Shown here: positions 10,261 through 23,010 of the stretch, one piece after another | How positions within the stretch are numbered: the stretch's first letter is position 1 | Layout: every line of letters starts with the position of its first letter | NCBI GenBank assembly: GCA_003586115.2 | Contig: QVOM02000101.1 | Location: forward strand, 28,298,139 to 28,362,138 | Direction of reading: 5' to 3' | Source: Salvator merianae | Taxonomy: Eukaryota; Chordata; Lepidosauria; Squamata; Teiidae | Length of the DNA: 64,000 nucleotides | The notes under the pieces: generated by a model | What the model was told of the DNA's origin: nothing | Databases searched by the model: none | Seen by the model: the letters and a program-made list of their open reading frames with translations, nothing else | Made by a program: the position numbers and the translations under genes

Positions 10261-13127
10261 CTTCAGTGCATTTGTAACTATATTTGTCTGAAATTAAATG
10301 CCATTGTCCTTAGATATTGTGTTTTCAGGAAAGGGAAGTTAAGATTGCAAACTTTTGTTGCTGCTGTGAAAACTTTTGCTGTTCCTGTTAAAAATGTTTT
10401 CATGTAGGCACTTTTGTGTGTTTATTTCATTGTGTGACTGGGGGAACAATGAGGAGAAAGGAATGCATTTTGAACAGCCTTCTCCACCCTGACCCACTGT
10501 TATTGCCAGCTAGACAGCTGACTGTGGTATCCTTCCTCCCTAGTATGCAACCCACAGCCAACTGTATTGCTGCCTGAGGTTTGCTGTACTGCTGTGGCAG
10601 TTCTGCTCAAAACTCTGTAAACCTAGAAGGAGCTCCATTTTTTCTTTAATCAGGAGACAGAAGTGGATGAAGCCTTTAATTTCTTCCTGCCAGTGCTGCA
10701 TGGGGGGGAAAGGAGCAGAAAGGACCATAAATTGACAAAGTAAAATGGAGGATGACTTTATTTTCTTCTGATGTTGTAGAAGGGGGGAACTACTGTGCTT
10801 CCTGCCCACCCACAAAATCTGTCATTGGGTGGCAGGAAATAGGGAGCCCTCCCTCTGTTCACCCTTCAAAAATGCATGGTCTCTCCCAAATAGTTTGCTT
10901 CCACATTCTCACATCACAAAATAAAACAGGCTAGTGATCTGGAATGACGCGAGAACTCATTAAATTCATATGCAAAGTAGTATGGATTTTGCCAATTTAG
11001 ACCAGAAAAACTATGGAAAGGCAAGATCAGATCAGATCAGTGGGCACTGAAGACAACCTGTAAACTGATTAAGTGCCGTATCAGAACACACCCTCAGTCT
11101 ACTTTGGAACGTAGATCCCTGCATGCATACATCATTTGATTTGAAGCATCTTCATAAGCAAAAAAGCAAATCATCTTCCAGATAAAATTTACCTAGAAAC
11201 GTATATGTATAATGTTTATTTTTATGCATATACATTTGTCTGGTTTTTGTTGTTGTTGTTGTTTTGTTTTTGAATTCTCTTCCTCACAGGTCACAAAATA
11301 TCTTTGATTTATGGAAACTTAAACCTATTCAGACAAACATACTTGTGATTTCAGAAAAAAACAATAGAGTAACTTAACCTGTGTAATCAGTTCTAACAAT
11401 GCAATACTTATCCTAAACATTTAGGAAAAAAAAGCTGTCCATGGACATTTGTAAAGAAATTCTGTTCTTATCCTTTAAAGGCAGCTATATTGTCAGGAGT
11501 CCCAATTCAGCTTTTAACAATATCCAATTGCAAATGAACAAAAAGAACAAGAGTGAAAATGGTTAAGGCTGTGTAAATGCAGTTCAGAAAGAGCAACAAT
11601 AATATGAGAAGGCTGCAACCATTTCCCAATGAGAAAAGACAAAGCATTTGGGGTTTGGTCAATGAAGCTGAATATTTGAAGATAAAATATTTCTTGATAT
11701 AGTGCACAGGTTCACTATGGAATAGGCCTTGTAGCCAAGACTATTTTGGGCTGGCTGCATGATTGGGGGATGCACAGTGCAGGATAGCATACACCATGTA
11801 GAAAGGCCCTCAGTGGCTGCTAGTCATAATGGTTGCATAACTGCATCTAGGATTGGTGAAGGTGTAGCTTAAACAACCAGATACTAGGGACCATGTTGAT
11901 ATCCTTCTTATAAGTTTCCTGAACACAGTTTGGTTGTGTGAGAAAATGTGGTGAAGTAGGTAGGTCTGTGATCCAATCTTATATTGTGTGCTACTGATAT
12001 AGAGGATCAAAGGATATAATTAAGACATCTAAGGCTATTTCCACACTCCCCCCCCCATATCCCAGAACAGTGGGATAGGGCCTTCCATATTTCAGATGGT
12101 CTAAACTATTCCAGGCCTGGCTGCCAGCTCCCAAACCTGGGCCGAGCCCTCTGAACTGGCATTCAGCCCCTAAAAACAGGGAATTTTCTATTTCAATTTA
12201 TATTTCCATGTGCTTTTTAGTAGACCATCTCACTACATATCTCTAATAAAATGTTCAAGATCTTACTTATTGAAAAAGGAAATGCCAGGACTGCTATTAT
12301 ATCATATTTTTAACACCATTTATAATGAGAAAATACATAGATTTTTACAAATATATATGTGTGTGTATATATATTTACACTATATATATACTTCCGTTGC
12401 AAATAGATAAACAGAAAAGAGACAATGTGAAATTAAAAATATATAGTGTATATGTCAACACACATGTTCAGCTTCTGCAATGCCTTATACTGTAGACAAA
12501 ATTAATTGTCATCCAGTTAATATGCAAACCACTACTGATAGAGTGAAAAAAATCATGTAGGTTTTATCTCTAATTCAAAAATCTCACATAGACATGAATG
12601 CATTAAAAACAGTGAGGGAAATGGAGGACTTAGAATTAATATACACGTTTGACCCATATCTGAAATATCTCATCACAGCACATTCAAAAGCAAACTCCTA
12701 AGAATAGAAAATGTTTATTAAAAGTCTTATATAGATGGCATCATACTCCAAATCTATTATCTAGAATTTTATCAAATATCCTATCAACCTGTTGGCATGG
12801 GTGTCATTACATTGGTTATTAAAAAATGTATGTGATGATAATGTGAATATATACAGAATTTTTTGTCATTAAAACAAGAAAAAAATGCTAAAAATATTTC
12901 AGGAAAATATTACCCTATCACCTGCTTTATGTTTTTTTGTACAATATTAGTGATCTTTTCATATTCACTTCCAATAAACTGTTAATTCATTATTGATTGA
13001 TTGATGCAAAAAGAGTAATAGAATGAAAAGATTAAAGTACAATTTTTATTTGTAATTGATGCAATTATATTTCGAAACTAATAACTAAAGAATTTATTTC
13101 ACATCAAATATGCATTTTTTGTTGTTG
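10261..13127. other. No recognised gene; AT-rich with small simple repeats
   Basis: Contains a C-run near 12047-12055, an AT/TG tract at about 12351-12389 and several A/T-rich blocks. The block near 12090-12180 (CTGGCTGCCAGCTCCC) weakly recalls the family at 47780 and 54400. I recognise no exon. Confidence 0.45.
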
Positions 13128-13305
13128 GATACCACTAAATCATGGTCTACTCCTGATTGACTGCATGGGCACCTCCATGGACATCTCTATGCAATTTTCT
13201 TGGCAGATATACAGAAGTAGTTTTCCACTGCCTATTTCCAAGGAGAGGATGGGGATTGAACTAGCAACCCTCTGCTTTCCAGCCAGTTCACTATATCAGG
13301 CATTT
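13128..13305 (-). mobile_element. tRNA-derived SINE, degraded
   Basis: Read on the minus strand, it begins with an A-box-like TAGTGAACTGG followed by a B-box-like AGTTCAATCCC about 30 bp later, the spacing of an RNA polymerase III tRNA-type promoter. The body after the B box is unrelated to a tRNA, so this is a SINE head and body rather than a tRNA gene. It resembles MIR/CORE-type SINEs in layout; the exact family is not determined. Confidence 0.6.
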
Positions 13306-14215
13306 ATTTGCATTTTTTTTCAGCAGCAATTTCACAGAAATTCAGTCTCTTCTGCAATGTTAGTAAATTAATGGATGTTTATGTCCACTAATTTGATAAA
13401 CATATAATTGTTTCTAATAGTCAGAGGAAAGTAAATGTTTGCTACATATAGATAACTTGTTATTAATTAAGCAATTTTATTTTTGTTGTTTGTTGCTATT
13501 TATTCTCTAAAATTAATTGACTTTTTATCCTTGGATAAAATTTATTTACTGGATAATTAAAAAAGAAACAATACAAAAACAAAAATCTCAATAAATGTAG
13601 ACTTTTATCAAGTGTCTGTGATACTTCATTGTACTCAGGTTTCTAGCTTCCTTCATCAAAAAATAGTTATCATTTAGTATTTTCATCTCAGCTCTTAATT
13701 CAACTGAAGGTTAGGAATTTATGAATTTTGATATAAACTAAGATGATCTTTTTAAGTGCTGAGAAGGCAAAGAAAAACTCTTAATTTTATTTGTGGATTT
13801 TTAATAGTTTCCACTCTGCATCTCATCACTTTTTATTTTTTCTCGTAGAGTACCATACAATTTGCACAAATGCATATGCATATATCTATGCTAGTTTACA
13901 TATTAGTGTTAAATATTTACTCCAGCCCTGAACAGGCATAGAATATTACATAGAAGGAAGCTAACTGTAATTCTACAAGTAAAATGATAAAAGAAGACAT
14001 CTCTGATGACAGAAGGATTTTTATCAATGATGAAAGAGAGAAGAGTAAAATACAAAACAAAACAAAACCTTAAATTTAAAATTTTGAAATAAGATAAATA
14101 AAAAAGAAAGATATCAGAGCCAAGGAAATGTGGTTCCAAAACAAATGCAAAGAAATTGAAGTTTTTGTCAGAAAGCACAAAAGTATCCAGACATTAACAA
14201 ACCTTGAACAAATCT
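13306..14215. other. No recognised feature
   Basis: Very AT-rich sequence. The 89-codon minus-strand frame at 13909-14178 is low complexity in hydrophobic and aromatic residues and looks like chance. Confidence 0.45.
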
Positions 14216-14267
14216 CCATCAATCAGTTAGTTGGCATCCTTTTGTCTTGAGAGACAAAGGAATACTG

Positions 14268-14300
<33 letters not shown>

Positions 14301-14345
14301 TATTAACAGCAATAATAAAAGTAATAATAATAATGATAATAATTT
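14216..14345. repeat. Short LINE-tail-like block and (ATC)/(AAT) microsatellite
   Basis: GGCATCCTTTTGTCTTGAGA is followed by an (ATC)n run from about 14268 to 14300 and an (AAT) run to 14345. The unit next to the microsatellite may be the terminal part of the element at 14355-14640. Confidence 0.6.
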
Positions 14346-14354
14346 TATTTTCTT

Positions 14355-14640
14355 TTTAGAGATCAGAATTTACAATGTTTTCTGTGATTGTACAGTCTGG
14401 TCCTAACGAAGCAGACTTTATTGCAGTTTGAACACATGAATATTAAGCCAGTCATTGAATGGCTTGATGTTTCCTTTCTCCCTGCAACTGAGATCTCTGC
14501 ACTTTGCTCTTTAAGCTGCACTCTAAAATGTCTGCCTCCCATGTGCTCCCATTGATTCCCAGGTCTTTTGGTTGGTGACAAACACTTTCATGTCTGACTT
14601 GCAGACATCCTTGGTCACATATGCACACATTAAAAAAAAA
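14355..14640 (-). pseudogene. C-terminal fragment of a LINE ORF with zinc-finger-like end
   Basis: The minus-strand frame ends with CSNCNKVCFVRTRLYNHRKH, a Cys2-His-Cys-like pattern, preceded by a basic region. A second frame just upstream reads LGINGSTWEAD. This order (a W-containing block, a basic stretch, then a terminal zinc finger near the stop) is known from the C-termini of some animal LINE polyproteins. The two parts lie in different frames, so the copy is broken. No reverse transcriptase core is left, so the clade is not assigned. Confidence 0.45.
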
Positions 14641-15014
14641 AAATGTTAAAAAGTTGATTAAAGGTGATAACATTTGGACAGTAGTGTTCCCATCCCACAT
14701 CTAATCCACATTAAAGAATTATGACACTGTCTTCAGGATGCTGCACCACTAAACTGATATGAAACTGATTCTCTCTCTCTCTCTTTTTTTTTTCTGCAAG
14801 TGAAGCAGCCCTTGAAGCACAGAGTGGATCATTCAGAAGGCCTGATGTGGCAAGCTCACCATAAAACAGAACTATAAAATTTCACCTATCTTTCATTTGA
14901 CTAATGTGACAGAACCAGTATAAGTGTCATTGAGTCAGAAGAGCAAAACTTGGTCCACTCAGGTGATACTCAGGATTCTTTGGCAGTTACAAAGACTAAA
15001 ATAATTCAAACAAT

Positions 15015-15138
15015 GGTCCTTTCTGCACTTGACTTTATTCTGGATCATATCCCAGAACAGGGACCTGCTATTCACACACTATCCGCGTGGGGCCTGCCAT
15101 AGTTCCTACTAGCATGCAGATGGCAGGTCCCTGTTCTT
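15015..15138. mobile_element. Foldback MITE, copy C, truncated
   Basis: Begins GGTCCTTTCTGCACTTGAC, matching the family left arm, and continues through the centre (GGGGCCTGCCATAGTTC), but the right terminus is missing after about 15138. A matching target duplication is therefore not available. Confidence 0.8.
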
Positions 15139-15486
15139 CAAACTTACGGTTAAACTTGTTACATGTGTGTGCAAAACAGCTGGCTAGTCTCTGGATTCTG
15201 CCCCCAAAGTGTGCAGTTAGGATATGTGATCTAAAAAAACCAAAACACTACAGGAATCAGCACATGCAAACTTGCACATTCAGGTTTGAAGCAATTCCCA
15301 TGGCTTCTTATGTGCAGATATATACCATCCTCAAGGATTCTGAGGGCATTATAATCAACCCAAGTTGCTTAAATTCAGAGAACAGAGATACAACTAGTCA
15401 TAATCATTCTTTTCTAAACAGATGGGGAAAATATGTAAAACCTTATTCCATGCATGAAGAGGTGGGAGAAAAAAAAATGTAACAGA
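15139..15486. other. No recognised feature
   Basis: A 131-codon plus-strand frame (15087-15482) begins inside the MITE and does not resemble any protein I know; I treat it as chance. Confidence 0.5.
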
Positions 15487-16114
15487 GGGCCTGTTCACAC
15501 TACAGTGGTGGAATGTTCCTGTCCATTCGCTGGAATGGAGCTTTCGCACTGCCGCGGGTGCGCGCCTCACCCGATCCGAACCACTTCGTACCCAATTCGT
15601 ACCTGATCCTGAGTAAGGCTAGACAAGTAAAAGCTTGTCTTCATTCCGACCTGCGCGATGGAGCGAAGATCGGGCATGGTGCTTTCGCACTCCCGTCGGC
15701 GTTTGAAATGGCGGCCGGGTGTGGCTGGCACAGCTGCACATGTGTGGTCCGAAGCTTCACACCCCGGTACAAAGTTTCACACCCTGGTACAAAGCTTCAC
15801 ACCCCGGTACAATGCTTCGTGCCCGGGATAGCCCTTTGGGCATGGCAGCCTAGCTGCTGTTACGAAACTGGCTCCATAAGGAGCCCTCTGGTTATGAAGC
15901 CAGCTCCATAATGAGCCCTCTGGTTACGAAGTGGAGCACGAAGATACGGAGTGCGGTACAGAACTAGCAGCTGCCATTCACACTGTTTCCTCTGCTGGTC
16001 GGCTTCGGGTCTGTTCCTCTGGCTGGGACTGCGAACAGCAGCCAGCGTTCTCCAACCCCTCCGGTCTGAAGCCAACTACTGGGAACGGACTACGGAGCTC
16101 AGTGCAAAAGGCCC
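15487..16114 (+). mobile_element. Harbinger-like nonautonomous element (target duplication AGA)
   Basis: The left end GGGCCTGTTCACAC pairs with the complement of GGGCCTTTTGCAC at the right end. AGA flanks both sides (15484-15486 and 16115-16117). It is 628 bp, GC- and CpG-rich, and contains a short tandem block of three GAAGCTTCACACC-like units near 15750-15815. It is the inverted homologue of 3113-3665. Plus-strand frames inside are not transposase. Confidence 0.88.
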
Positions 16115-16371
16115 AGACAAGAACCATTAATATTAGAATGCAAAATAATTAATGGCATCCAAGGTCTAAAGAACAGTAACATATCAGGTATAGAAGAAAT
16201 AAACTCAAAATTGTTAAAATGCCTGGGAGAAAAGGATTTCTAACCAAAATATGTAGCCAAATATATGAATCAGACCACTTTCCAAAAAGATTTAAAGCAA
16301 TAAACCTTTATTCCTACTCCTATGGATTTCTCTGCACATAGAATCATTAGTCTTATCAGTCATGCCACTAT

Positions 16372-16372
<1 letters not shown>
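16115..16372. other. No recognised feature
   Basis: AT-rich sequence between the Harbinger-like element and the GATA microsatellite. Confidence 0.4.

Positions 16373-16411
<39 letters not shown>
16373..16411. repeat. (GATA)n microsatellite
   Basis: About ten perfect TAGA units. Confidence 0.97.
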
Positions 16412-19385
16412 GAACATTTTGTTAAGAAACCCAGAAATGTTCAACAAGGGAATAAAGGTCAGTGTAGATTTATGAAAAATAGTGACACCAGGGAAAGTAT
16501 TTTCAAACTGAAAACAATAGGGAGATATTTTGAAATGCAACCGGACAAACATATTGGGCAACATTCAGACTGTCCAGGTCACTTACACAAGTTGTGCTAA
16601 TTCAGTGATTCCCAACTTAAGGTATGCATTCCCCAGAAGTACAAATCAGGTAGAATAGTAGTGGGAAAAGGCCCTTACAGTTACAACATATACATTTGAA
16701 ATAACAGCAACTATTTTGAAGAGTACAGTTTATGAAAAAGGCTGCAAAGAGGTATGCAAGTGAAGAAAAAAAAAAAAGGTTGGGGATCATTGCTCTAATT
16801 CAAACAGGTATTCAATTTGGGCACACACATTATCCTTGCAGCTGTCCTTGCCCAAGGCATGAATCCTTAACAATTTAATGTTACCTTCCTGGAACAGGTT
16901 GGCAGGATTAAGTATTTTTCCAGTTCAAATATATGCTTTAAGAAAAGGGACTTGAGGCAGGAAAACAGATGTTGTCAAAGATTTTGAGTCAGTGGGTCTT
17001 GGTGGGGAAAAATGTATCATGATGTGGAGGGTGTAAACCCCATGTTTTCTATTAGCTAAAATGGGATTCAGATGTTAGTGCAAGTTCCACTGCTGAGCCT
17101 GGTCAGCACTATCCAGTCCACATCCTTGTATTCTTCCCACATGTGTCCAGCTAGAGAAAAAGAAAGAAACATATTGCTTAACATATTAACATATAATTTA
17201 AATGCATACTTTTTGGACATACATATTTGATATATTTATGCAGAAGTTTTGCATATATACATTTTATATTGCATATGCACATTTGCATAGCACTGCCTGG
17301 GCAGCACAATTTGGGTTATGCATAGTCAGTAAAAAGTAGCATCCCTTTCATGAGACACCACACTGTGCAAAACTGTATTGTTAACAACTACTGCTAGCAA
17401 GGTAAAACCAACAGATAGAAGAAATTATGTTAATGCACTTCCCCCAGTCTTCATAAATAAGGGGTTTCTGAACTTAAGGATGACTGAATAGTTGTGTACC
17501 TATTCAACAGTCAGATGCTTAGCAAAAAATATTTATTGGTCAATATTGTTAATCACAAAGTTGATCATAGGAAGTCCAGCTAATAAAGACTACCCTGTTT
17601 CAGGAGTCTAGTTCTGAATTTCTCAGAGACTTATCTCCACAGCTAGCTCAGAGCCTCCCTCAAGGCTTCTAGGTAGAATCATGCTTGATGAAATGATGTG
17701 AAAATTTCAACAGTTGATGAAGGAGTCAACTTGGCCTAGGAATAAAATCCAGTGCTGAGGCAGGGTCTTTCTGCACTTGCTGGTGGACCAGATCATTGTT
17801 CACCAAGAGGGGACACACTTCTTTCTATACACTTTGCACAGGAGAGAGTTTAGACTAGATCACAGCAACCAAAATGGCATCCAGTCTATTGGTAGACCTC
17901 TAGGACATGGTATACTGGACAATAGAGGAGAAGGATCCATTTCAGCCGTGCAACAAGGCAACAAATGGGTCCCCTGGACTTCAGAGCATTCAGAAACATA
18001 CTACACTGGCTCCAAAGCTGTCACAAGTTTTAGAGTCAGTACAGAAGCTGACATGGAACAAGGCATCCCAATGCTAATACCCTTGTTCTGCTCTGTGGCA
18101 ATCCATTCAAGATAGATTGCTTATTTTGGACTATGTGGGAGTAATTATTTGGCTATAATAAAGCAACCTAACCTTCATTCTCCTGGTATAGGCCTAGCAC
18201 AATAGATTCTGACAGAAATGGGGGGGGGGTTTCTAAGTCAATGCACAATCAGAAACAGTACAGAATCCACCAAATTATTCCCTAAGAGTTTTCAATCCTT
18301 ACCTTAATATATATTTCTTAATGATTAAATTTGACTTTGTTAGATGTAGCCACTTGTGGATTTATGGAGTTTTACAGAGAATAAATTTATTCACTTGTCG
18401 TTCCTGCTTCCTCTAGCTGCAAAGTCAATTAGCATTTGCAATTTAATAACATTTATTTATCTCACTGATGCTTTCAAGGCCACGGTGAAATAAGGCACCC
18501 ATTTTAAAAGGGGATTGTGAAAGTAAGCAGACATGTCAACCTCAGAAGTCTTTGTTGCGAACCTATTAATCTAAAAACAGTTCAAATGTGACTGTAAACA
18601 AAACAGAATTAGGTAGGGGAAACTGAACCATTTCCAAAAAATGTCTTAGTGCTTATGTTTCAAAGATTGCCTGAAGCCTACAGTCTCTCTCTCTGTATGA
18701 TATTTCTTGGTGATCCAATCTCTTACTCGCTTTGGATACCATAGATCATTAGGCTGCTTCTGCATAACACAGAAAAAATGACTTTACTGGATCCTTAGAG
18801 TGGACTCTTTTGATTTTCCTCTCTACTGAGATATGTGAAGGGAGTTGATAGTAGCTTAGATACTACGAATTATTAGTGCATGAGGAACAACTCTCAAGTT
18901 ATTGCCTTATACCTCATGAACTGATGAAGTCCCATTGCCTCACTGCAGCTCATGGAAAGTGGCTGCAGTAAATCAGAGGATGCTACACTTCTGCATGGAG
19001 GCTGATGCTGTCATTCATGCACAGGAGCAGCATATGCTGAATGCAGCCTGACACAGTAGCAGTGGAGCCAAGGAGGTTTCTTATCCAGCCATGTCAGGAC
19101 TATAGTAAGACTATAATAAAGGAGGCACCACTTTCACAGGCAACTTCTGACATATACATGAAACTGGAGATACAATCATCCAGGATCAGCAGGCAGGGTA
19201 TGATGGCAGGGACTACAGTGTGTTGCAGTCATTCCACTCTGAACTACTACCATAAGAGGTTGCAGCTATGTGCTTTCCTGAATCCCCTACTTGGAAAGTG
19301 ACGTGCAAACCAAGGCAGGGCTCTGCAGAGGCAAATACCTCTGGACATTATATGAATTTTGTGCAGGTGGCATATTATGGGCATT
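16412..19385. other. Unassigned sequence; possible conserved noncoding block near 18340-18660
   Basis: No transposon family is evident over most of this stretch. The part at 18340-18660 is complex and repeat-free with several TAAT/ATTA cores, which could be regulatory, but no alignment is available. A single MITE-like terminus (GGGTCTTTCTGCACTTGC) lies at about 17764 without a partner. I recognise no exon. Confidence 0.4.
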
Positions 19386-19461
19386 TAGAATCATAGAATC
19401 ATAGAGTTGGAAGTGACCTCCAGGGTCATCGAGTCCAACCCCCTGCTCAATGCAGGATTCA

Positions 19462-19719
19462 CTAAAGCATCCCAGACAGATATCCGTCCAGCCTCTCCTT
19501 GAAGACCTCCAGCAAAGGAGAGCCTACCACCTCCTGTGGTAAACTGTTCCAATGACTGATTCCCCTTACGGTCAGAAAGTTTTTCCTAATATCTAGCCTG
19601 TATCTACTCCCTTGAAGATTCATCCCATTGTTTCTAGTCCTTTCTTCTTGTGCAATTGAGAATAGGGCCAATCCTTCTGCACTGTGACAGCCCTTCAGAT
19701 ACTTGAAAACAGCTATCAT
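19462..19719 (-). pseudogene. CR1 ORF2 C-terminal block
   Basis: An 85-codon frame with the conserved CR1 end motif: LDIRKNFLTVRGISHWNSLP, then VGSPLLEVFKERLDGYL. It lies in a different frame from the reverse transcriptase segment upstream and is separated from it by a stop and frameshift between about 19720 and 20096, so the element cannot make an intact ORF2 protein. Confidence 0.92.
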
Positions 19720-20095
19720 GTCTGCTCTCAGTCTTCTCTTCTGCAGGCTAAAACATTCCTAGGTCCTTTAACCATTCCTCGTAGGATACGGTTTGCAGAC
19801 CACTCACCATTTTGGTCGCCCTTCTCTGAACTTGTTCCGGTTTGTCAATGTCTTTTTTAAACTGGGGTGCCCAGAACTGGACACAATACTCCAGATGAGG
19901 TCTGACCAAGGAAGAGTAAAGAGGGATAATTACTTCTCATGATCTAGACTCTATGCTCCTCTTGATACACCCCAGAATGGTGTTTGCCTTTTTTGCAGCT
20001 GCATCACACTATTGACTCATGTTTAATCTGTGATCTACTAATACACCCAGATCCTTTTCACATGTGCTGCTGCTCAGTGAGATTCCTCCCATTCT

Positions 20096-21310
20096 TTATT
20101 GGATATTGTCATTTTTCTTACCCAGATGTAAAACTTTGCATTTCTCCCTGTTAAATGTCATTCTGTTAGTTTCAGCCCACTGTTCAAGCTTGTTCAAATC
20201 ATTTTGAATCCTCTCCTTTTCCTCCCTAGTGTTAGCAACCCCTCCTAGCTTTGTGTCATCTGCAAATTTGATCAGCGTCCCCTCGACACCTTCATCCAGA
20301 TCATTTATAAAAATGTTGAACAGCACTGGGCCCAAGACAGAGCCTTGTGGTACCCCACTCGAGACAGTCTTCCAGTCAGATGTTAAGCCATTTATGACAA
20401 CTCTTTGAGTATGATCACTAAGCCAGTTATGAATCCACCTAACAGTTGTCCTGTCAATCCCATATTTGATCATTTTTTCAATAAGTATAGTATGAGACAC
20501 CTGGTCAAATGCTTTGCTAAAGTCAAGATATACTATGTCCACAGCCTTTCCTTGATCAATCCATCCAGTAATTTTGTCATAAAAGGAAATGAGATTAGTC
20601 TGGCATGACTTGCTTGTTACAAATCCATGTTGGCTCTGGTTAATAACTGCATTCCCATCCAAGTGTTCCCATATATGCTGTTTAATGATTTGTTCAAGTA
20701 TCTTGCCTGGTATTGAAGTCAGCCTCACAGGCCTGTAGTTACCTGGGTCAGTCTTCTTTCCTTTTTTAAAGATAGGGACAACATTCGCCCTTCTCCAATC
20801 TTCTGGGACTTCTCCTGTTCTCCATGAGTTCTCAAATATCACAGAGAGTGGTTCAGCAATTATATCTGCTAATTCCTTCAGCACCCTAGGATGTAATTCA
20901 TCTGGGCCTGGAGACTTGAATTCATTTAAGTTAGCTAAATGTTCCCTCACCTTCTCCTTGTCCATACAGATCCTTGATTCTCTTATTCTCTCAACAGCAC
21001 AGTGAAGGCCAACTGTTGTTTCTTTTCCTTTCTGAGATAAAACAGATGCAAAATAATAGTTCAGAAGTTCTTCTTTCTCAATGTTGTTTTTCACCAAATC
21101 ACACTTCTCATCCTGTAAAGATCCTATAGCTTCCTTGACTTCTCTTTTGCTTCTGACATACCCCCCAAACCCCTTTTTATTGTTTTTGGCCTCTCTTGCA
21201 ATCCTCAATTCATTTTTAGCTTTAGCCTTTCTAATACTTATCCTGCAGTTCCTGCAGATTGCATTATATTCTTCTTTTGATATGTCCCCCTCTTTCAATT
21301 TTTTAAACAT
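20096..21310 (-). pseudogene. CR1 ORF2 reverse transcriptase segment (404 codons open)
   Basis: An RNA-directed DNA polymerase core used for target-primed retrotransposition. Visible motifs in order: FKSPGPDELHPRVLKELADI near residue 135, VPIFKKGKKTDPGNYRPVRL near 180, VYLDFSKAFDQVSH near 260, SGVPQGSVLGPVLFNIFIND near 318, and the catalytic FADDTKL near 350. The apurinic-type endonuclease that should precede it is absent through 5' truncation. The first Met is internal to the family protein, so it is not a natural start. The open core suggests a fairly young insertion, but the downstream frameshift makes it nonfunctional. Confidence 0.95.
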
Positions 21311-21792
21311 TTCTGTTTGTTTGTTTTTTGTTTTTTTAGCAAGTTATTAAGCTCAGGGTTCATCCAGTCTGGTCTCTTTAGATGCTTGCCATTCTTCCTT
21401 CTTTTAGGAATTTTTAAGATTGTGCCTCTAGAATCTCCTTTCTCAAAATTTCCCATCCTTCCTGAACATTTCTGTCCTTTAAGACATCCAGCTAATGGAT
21501 CTTTCCTACCCTCCTTCTGAGTTGGAAATACAGAATTATGGTAAAAAACAAACCTGATCTAAAGATATATATTTTTAAAATACAAGTCTCTGTTCTGGTG
21601 AGGAAGGAAAAGATTGCACAGTAGAAGTTCAGGAAATCTGCATTTGCAAAGGATGGTCAGATAGGAAACAAGCTATTTATCTCTTCAAGTACAACTGTGA
21701 ATGAATTTTGTGAGGAAAACAAGTCACTAAAGAATAAGAGCTATTTGGCAACCCAGACCAAAATTTATTTATAGTAAATATCAGAGAGATCT

Positions 21793-22905
21793 TTCTCTGG
21801 AATGTTGGATAGGATTGATGCATTCAGATTGAAACTACTTTTCCTGGTCTGATTGGATTATGGTCTGCAGTGGAGCTAAGACATCAGCTTGGAAGTCTAA
21901 CCAAACTCCTCTCTGTCCTAAAGCCAGTACATCCTGAGACATGTATTTCCTTCATTCATTCCCCCCCCCTCTTCCCACCTGGAGATTGTAATTTACTTGT
22001 ATGGGATTCCTGACACCCAGCCCTTCCCCCCCCCAACCCTGGGTTAGGCTGTAGGGACAGGATCTCTGCCCCCAGATTTAAAGATTATAAAATAAGAGCC
22101 TGAGAGCATTTCTCTTTTTCTGTGCTCCCCCAATCTTCTGTCCCTACTATGGTTCTTTCTCCATCATTTCCTATAGTTCACCCCCCATCAACTCTATGGT
22201 TCCCAATCTCATGTGCACCACCTGCTGTTGCATCACTAGAAGACCTTCTGGTTTATTCATCAGTCTTGCTGCCTAGAAGCTTTGGATCCAGCCCCCACCA
22301 TGTGCTACCCTCCAGCCTGAAACTGCTTGCTGCATCCTAAAGGTCTCACTCTTGCTAGTTTGCTGTCTTTGTCTACAAATAGCTTGCTTGCCTTCTATTT
22401 TAAATTGTGCTATAGCTTAGCAGCAAGTTTCAGCTGTTGCACAAAACTCCTTTTCCACAGCTTCAGCAAAGAATTCTCCCAGTCCAATTTCATCTTGTCC
22501 ACCAGCACTCCCAAGTACATTTCATGTAGGCAAGGGTGAGAACTGACTGCTCCTGGTTACATTAAAGTCCTGGATAGTGTAGAGTATTTCATGTCAGGTT
22601 CTTTCTGTTGCTTTTCTGTGGCTTTCAAACTACCAAAATCCACCTCAGGTCACCTCATCATTCAAATGTTTCCTCTACCAAGCCACTGCTCCTTATTTGG
22701 TTTGCCTTGTGCCTATGTCATTCATTGGGATTCCCTTTTATTTGTATTTTTGACCTCTTTGAAATGCTCTGTGCAGCACCCTTTGGAAAATACCATTTCC
22801 CTCTTTTGATGCTACTCTTTTAATAAAATCTCTTCTTTATTAAAAAAAACGATTGCTTTGGAGTCTATCTTGCCTGTTTCTTGTATTCTTTTAACAGAAT
22901 GCTTG
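21793..22905 (+). other. Possible LTR-like sequence
   Basis: Begins TGTTGG and ends TTAACA. It contains a TATA-like TATAAAATAAGAGCC at about 22087 and a poly(A) signal AATAAA at about 22820. The signal spacing (~730 bp) is long for a retroviral R region, and I could not find a convincing target duplication. Homopolymer C-runs lie near 21960 and 22027. It could equally be a UTR-like fragment of another element. Confidence 0.25.
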
Positions 22906-23010
22906 GCAGTTTATCATTGTTAAAGCCATAAAGCACTAAAGATCTCATTGGAGTTCATGGTTAGACTAGCTAATTTTCCTACATAATATATGTGTCTAGA
23001 CCGTGACCAG

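Larger units (their letters stand above)
19386..21535 (-). mobile_element. CR1 LINE, 5'-truncated
   Basis: The minus-strand 3' end carries the classic CR1 tail with repeated ATTCTATG units, preceded by GGTTGGACTCGATGACC. Upstream lie the C-terminal block of ORF2 and a long open reverse transcriptase segment. About 2.15 kb of a usual ~4.5-kb element is present, so ORF1 and the endonuclease are missing. CR1 elements transpose by target-primed reverse transcription and are commonly 5'-truncated. No clear target duplication is seen, which is normal for CR1. Confidence 0.95.

Noticed and set aside
10062..10277. Plus-strand frame ending in KERKKERK repeats
   Set aside because: Runs through the (GAAA)n microsatellite; not a gene.
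13128..13305. Functional tRNA gene
   Set aside because: A- and B-box-like motifs are present but no cloverleaf can be formed; the long unrelated body indicates a SINE.
15087..15482. 131-codon plus-strand frame
   Set aside because: Begins inside a MITE and resembles no protein; no splice or promoter context.
17764..17790. MITE terminus GGGTCTTTCTGCACTTGC
   Set aside because: No complementary partner end or target duplication was found downstream.
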